Shown: in pieces, positions 62,295 to 64,000 of the stretch | Numbering within the stretch: the first letter of the stretch is position 1 | Layout: every line of letters starts with the position of its first letter | DNA from: Ipomoea triloba | Lineage: Eukaryota > Streptophyta > Magnoliopsida > Solanales > Convolvulaceae | Reading direction: 5' to 3' | Length of the DNA stretch: 64,000 nt | Assembly (NCBI RefSeq): GCF_003576645.1 | Contig: NC_044916.1 | Coordinates: forward strand, 30,138,647 to 30,202,646 | Notes under the pieces: model-generated | The model's database searches: none | The model's input: the letters and a program-made list of their open reading frames with translations, nothing else | What the model was told of the DNA's origin: nothing | Program-made: the position numbers and the translations under genes

Positions 62295-62568
62295 TATATA
62301 TAATATATACATATAAAATTATAGTTTATTTTTAATTGAAACATGAATTTAAAATTAAATAGGTTAAATTTGAGCTCAAAATCAAACTTGAACTCGAGTT
62401 TGGCCTTGATCTCGAGCTCAAATTCAAGCTCGAGCTCGAACAATCGAGCTACTCGAGCCGAATTCGAGCAGCTCGAAAATTAGCGAGCTCGATCGAACTC
62501 GAGCTCGAGCTCGAGCTCGAGCTCAAGCCACCCTAAGTTCGAGCTCGACTCGGCTCGTTTACACCCCT
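62074..62568. mobile_element. Foldback element with GAGCTCGAGC-rich arms
   Basis: The left end GGGGGTGTAAATGAGCCGAG is mirrored at the right end (CTCGGCTCGTTTACACCCCT). Arms are dense with alternating GAGCTCGA/TCGAGCTC motifs, as in a common plant Mutator-like family. The centre has an (AT)n run (62229-62284). TCATGTTTA before the left end resembles TCACGTTTA four bases beyond the right end, a possible imperfect TSD. Confidence 0.75.
62229..62284. repeat. (AT)n microsatellite
   Basis: About 28 uninterrupted dinucleotide units inside the foldback element. It drives the tyrosine/isoleucine-repeat frames on both strands. Confidence 0.95.
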
Positions 62569-62633
62569 ACAGTCACGTTTATCAAGACACCTTTTTAGTT
62601 TTTCAATGTCCAGGAAATAAGATTCATGTCTGC

Positions 62634-63720
62634 TCAGTCGTTCAAAGTATTGAATCCAGCTATGGGATGCTTAATTACATTTTCAAGACATTCAAACACA
62701 CGACTATATACCAACAACCTTTTTCCAGTATCATCACTACTGATAGCTCCAAGCTCTATGCTGCCTCTGAAACTGTAAGTTGAAATCATTGTTTTCTGCA
62801 TTTTGTTAGAAGTTAGTAAAAATTTGTATATCTCTTTTAACGGTAAATGTTCCTTTTTATCCCATGGCATAGATAAAAACAAATAAAGAACAATAACGGT
62901 ACATTTTCTAATTACCATTAATATATCAAACTAATTTTGATTTTAGAGCACTGCAATTCTGCTGTTAAATATTTTTTTTAATGTAAATCAATGTATCAAG
63001 TAATCAATGTCAACAAATAATCAAATAGAACCTATAAAATTAGTATGCAAGTTAGTAACTTAATTCTTCAATAACTAAAATAATGAAAAAAAATAACAAT
63101 TGGCTTATTAAGTTACAATGTTTTTGTTCTCAAAAAAAAAAAAAAGTTACAATGTTTTTTATTTGCACTAATCACCTCCTCAAAACTTTCAGGTTGACCA
63201 GTATATGGTGAGGAGTTTCTCAAGTTGCATATTGATTGTGCTGGCGGTAGATTATATATTGATTCCGAAGCTGTAAGTTTTAATCTTTATTGGTTTGTAT
63301 CTTCATGTTTACAACTTTTTATATCTCTTTTAATTGCAAATGTTTCTATAAAATCAGTATGCAAGTTAGTAACTTACACTTAGCAACATATTCAATAACT
63401 AAATTAATGAAAGAGTTAACAATCAAATTATTAGGTTACAATGGTTTTAAGTTGCAATAATTACCTCCTCAACACTTTCAGGTTGACCAGTATTCGCTGA
63501 GGACTTTTTCCAGTTGCATCAATTGTGTTGGCTGTAGGTTCTATACTGCTTCAAAAGCTGTAAGATATAAACTTTATTGTTTTATATCTTCAAGTTTACA
63601 ACTTTTTATATCTCTTTTAATTGCAAATTTTCCTTTCTATTTTGTAGCACAAGTAGAAAAATTAAGGATGAATATGTCTAAAAGATTTCACTTTTCTAAT
63701 TAACATTATTAAGATGTATG
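62634..63720. repeat. Family of three exon-like modules with shared flanks
   Basis: Modules near 62700-62778, 63190-63273 and 63480-63560 share CTTTTTCCAGT / TTTCTCAAGT and TCTATACTGCTTCAAAAGCT-type sequence. Each is followed by GTAAG, and the last two are preceded by TTTCAG. Flanks also repeat (ACAACTTTTTATATCTCTTT, GTATGCAAGTTAGTAACTTA, ATTACCTCCTCAACACTTTC). Spacing is about 494 and 288 bp. The third module reads VDQYSLRTFSSCINCVGCRF on the plus strand. On the minus strand the first module is open for 94 codons (62634-62918). I cannot name the family or decide the coding strand. Confidence 0.55.
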
Positions 63721-64000
63721 CTTCATAAATTGAATAAACTAACAGTTAATTATTCTAAGAAAACACTACAAACTACAAATTAACCAAATATATGAAATAA
63801 AATACCTCTGTGCAGCATGATTTTTGGGGAAAAAATTATAATTTAGGGGTGATGGATATGCACCTGGAAAATGTGATCTAAGTATCATTTATATCATTAC
63901 TTACTGAGAGGTAACCACAAATGTTCTTACCAAAATATTGACGTGATATATGACAAATGTTACAATTTTCTATATTCATTATTTATTTGTGTATTACTTG
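63721..64000. other. Window edge, AT-rich
   Basis: No feature recognised; any gene related to the repeated modules may continue beyond the window. Confidence 0.4.

Overview
This is a nuclear window from a flowering plant, almost certainly a eudicot. Long AT-rich intergenic stretches are packed with foldback DNA transposons, Helitrons, SINE pieces and retrotransposon fragments. Between them lie compact intron-containing genes with plant-specific products (CLE peptide, CYP98A P450, plant Mediator subunits, B-type cyclin, plant beta-tubulin). Species cannot be fixed from the sequence; the CYP98A and cyclin B sequences look dicot-like. All splice structures below were built by hand from GT/AG sites, phase continuity and remembered family architecture.

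Layout. 0.4-0.7 kb (-): CLE peptide precursor. 2.7-4.5 kb: a suspicious tandem duplication running into a long-TIR element with GC-rich filler. 4.5-11.6 kb: gene-poor, with a minisatellite. 11.6-15.6 kb (-): nine-exon MED26-like gene whose seventh exon carries about 18 tandem 23-residue repeats. 16.4-18.5 kb: ~200-bp tandem array split by a near-perfect 915-bp palindromic element. 19.1-22.8 kb: a ~1.85-kb block present twice and joined by a single 'n' (probable assembly artefact), overlapping a Helitron that ends at 23.77 kb. 25.8-26.6 kb: another TIR element. 27.4-29.1 kb (+): GAR1 H/ACA snoRNP gene. 30.0-31.9 kb (-): beta-tubulin. 32.5-40.2 kb: nested mobile elements. 41.1-43.4 kb (+): cyclin B with MSA elements. 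44.0-45.4 kb (+): F-box gene. 47.6-49.6 kb: copia remnant inside a Mutator-type element. 50.4-52.1 kb (+): CYP98A P450. 53.0-58.6 kb (+): MED15-like gene without a visible KIX domain. 58.6-64 kb: Helitron, SINE, GAGCTC-rich foldback and a family of repeated exon-like modules.

The genes do not form a single pathway. Themes are transcription (two Mediator-subunit homologues), growth and division (cyclin B, tubulin, GAR1, CLE) and phenylpropanoid metabolism (CYP98A). The sequence shows insertion history unusually clearly: several elements have 9-bp target duplications, one has an empty-site copy nearby, and one hosts a younger retroelement. Some local sequence (2.7-3.5 kb, 20.9 kb, perhaps 55.2 kb) should be treated as possible assembly or indel error.
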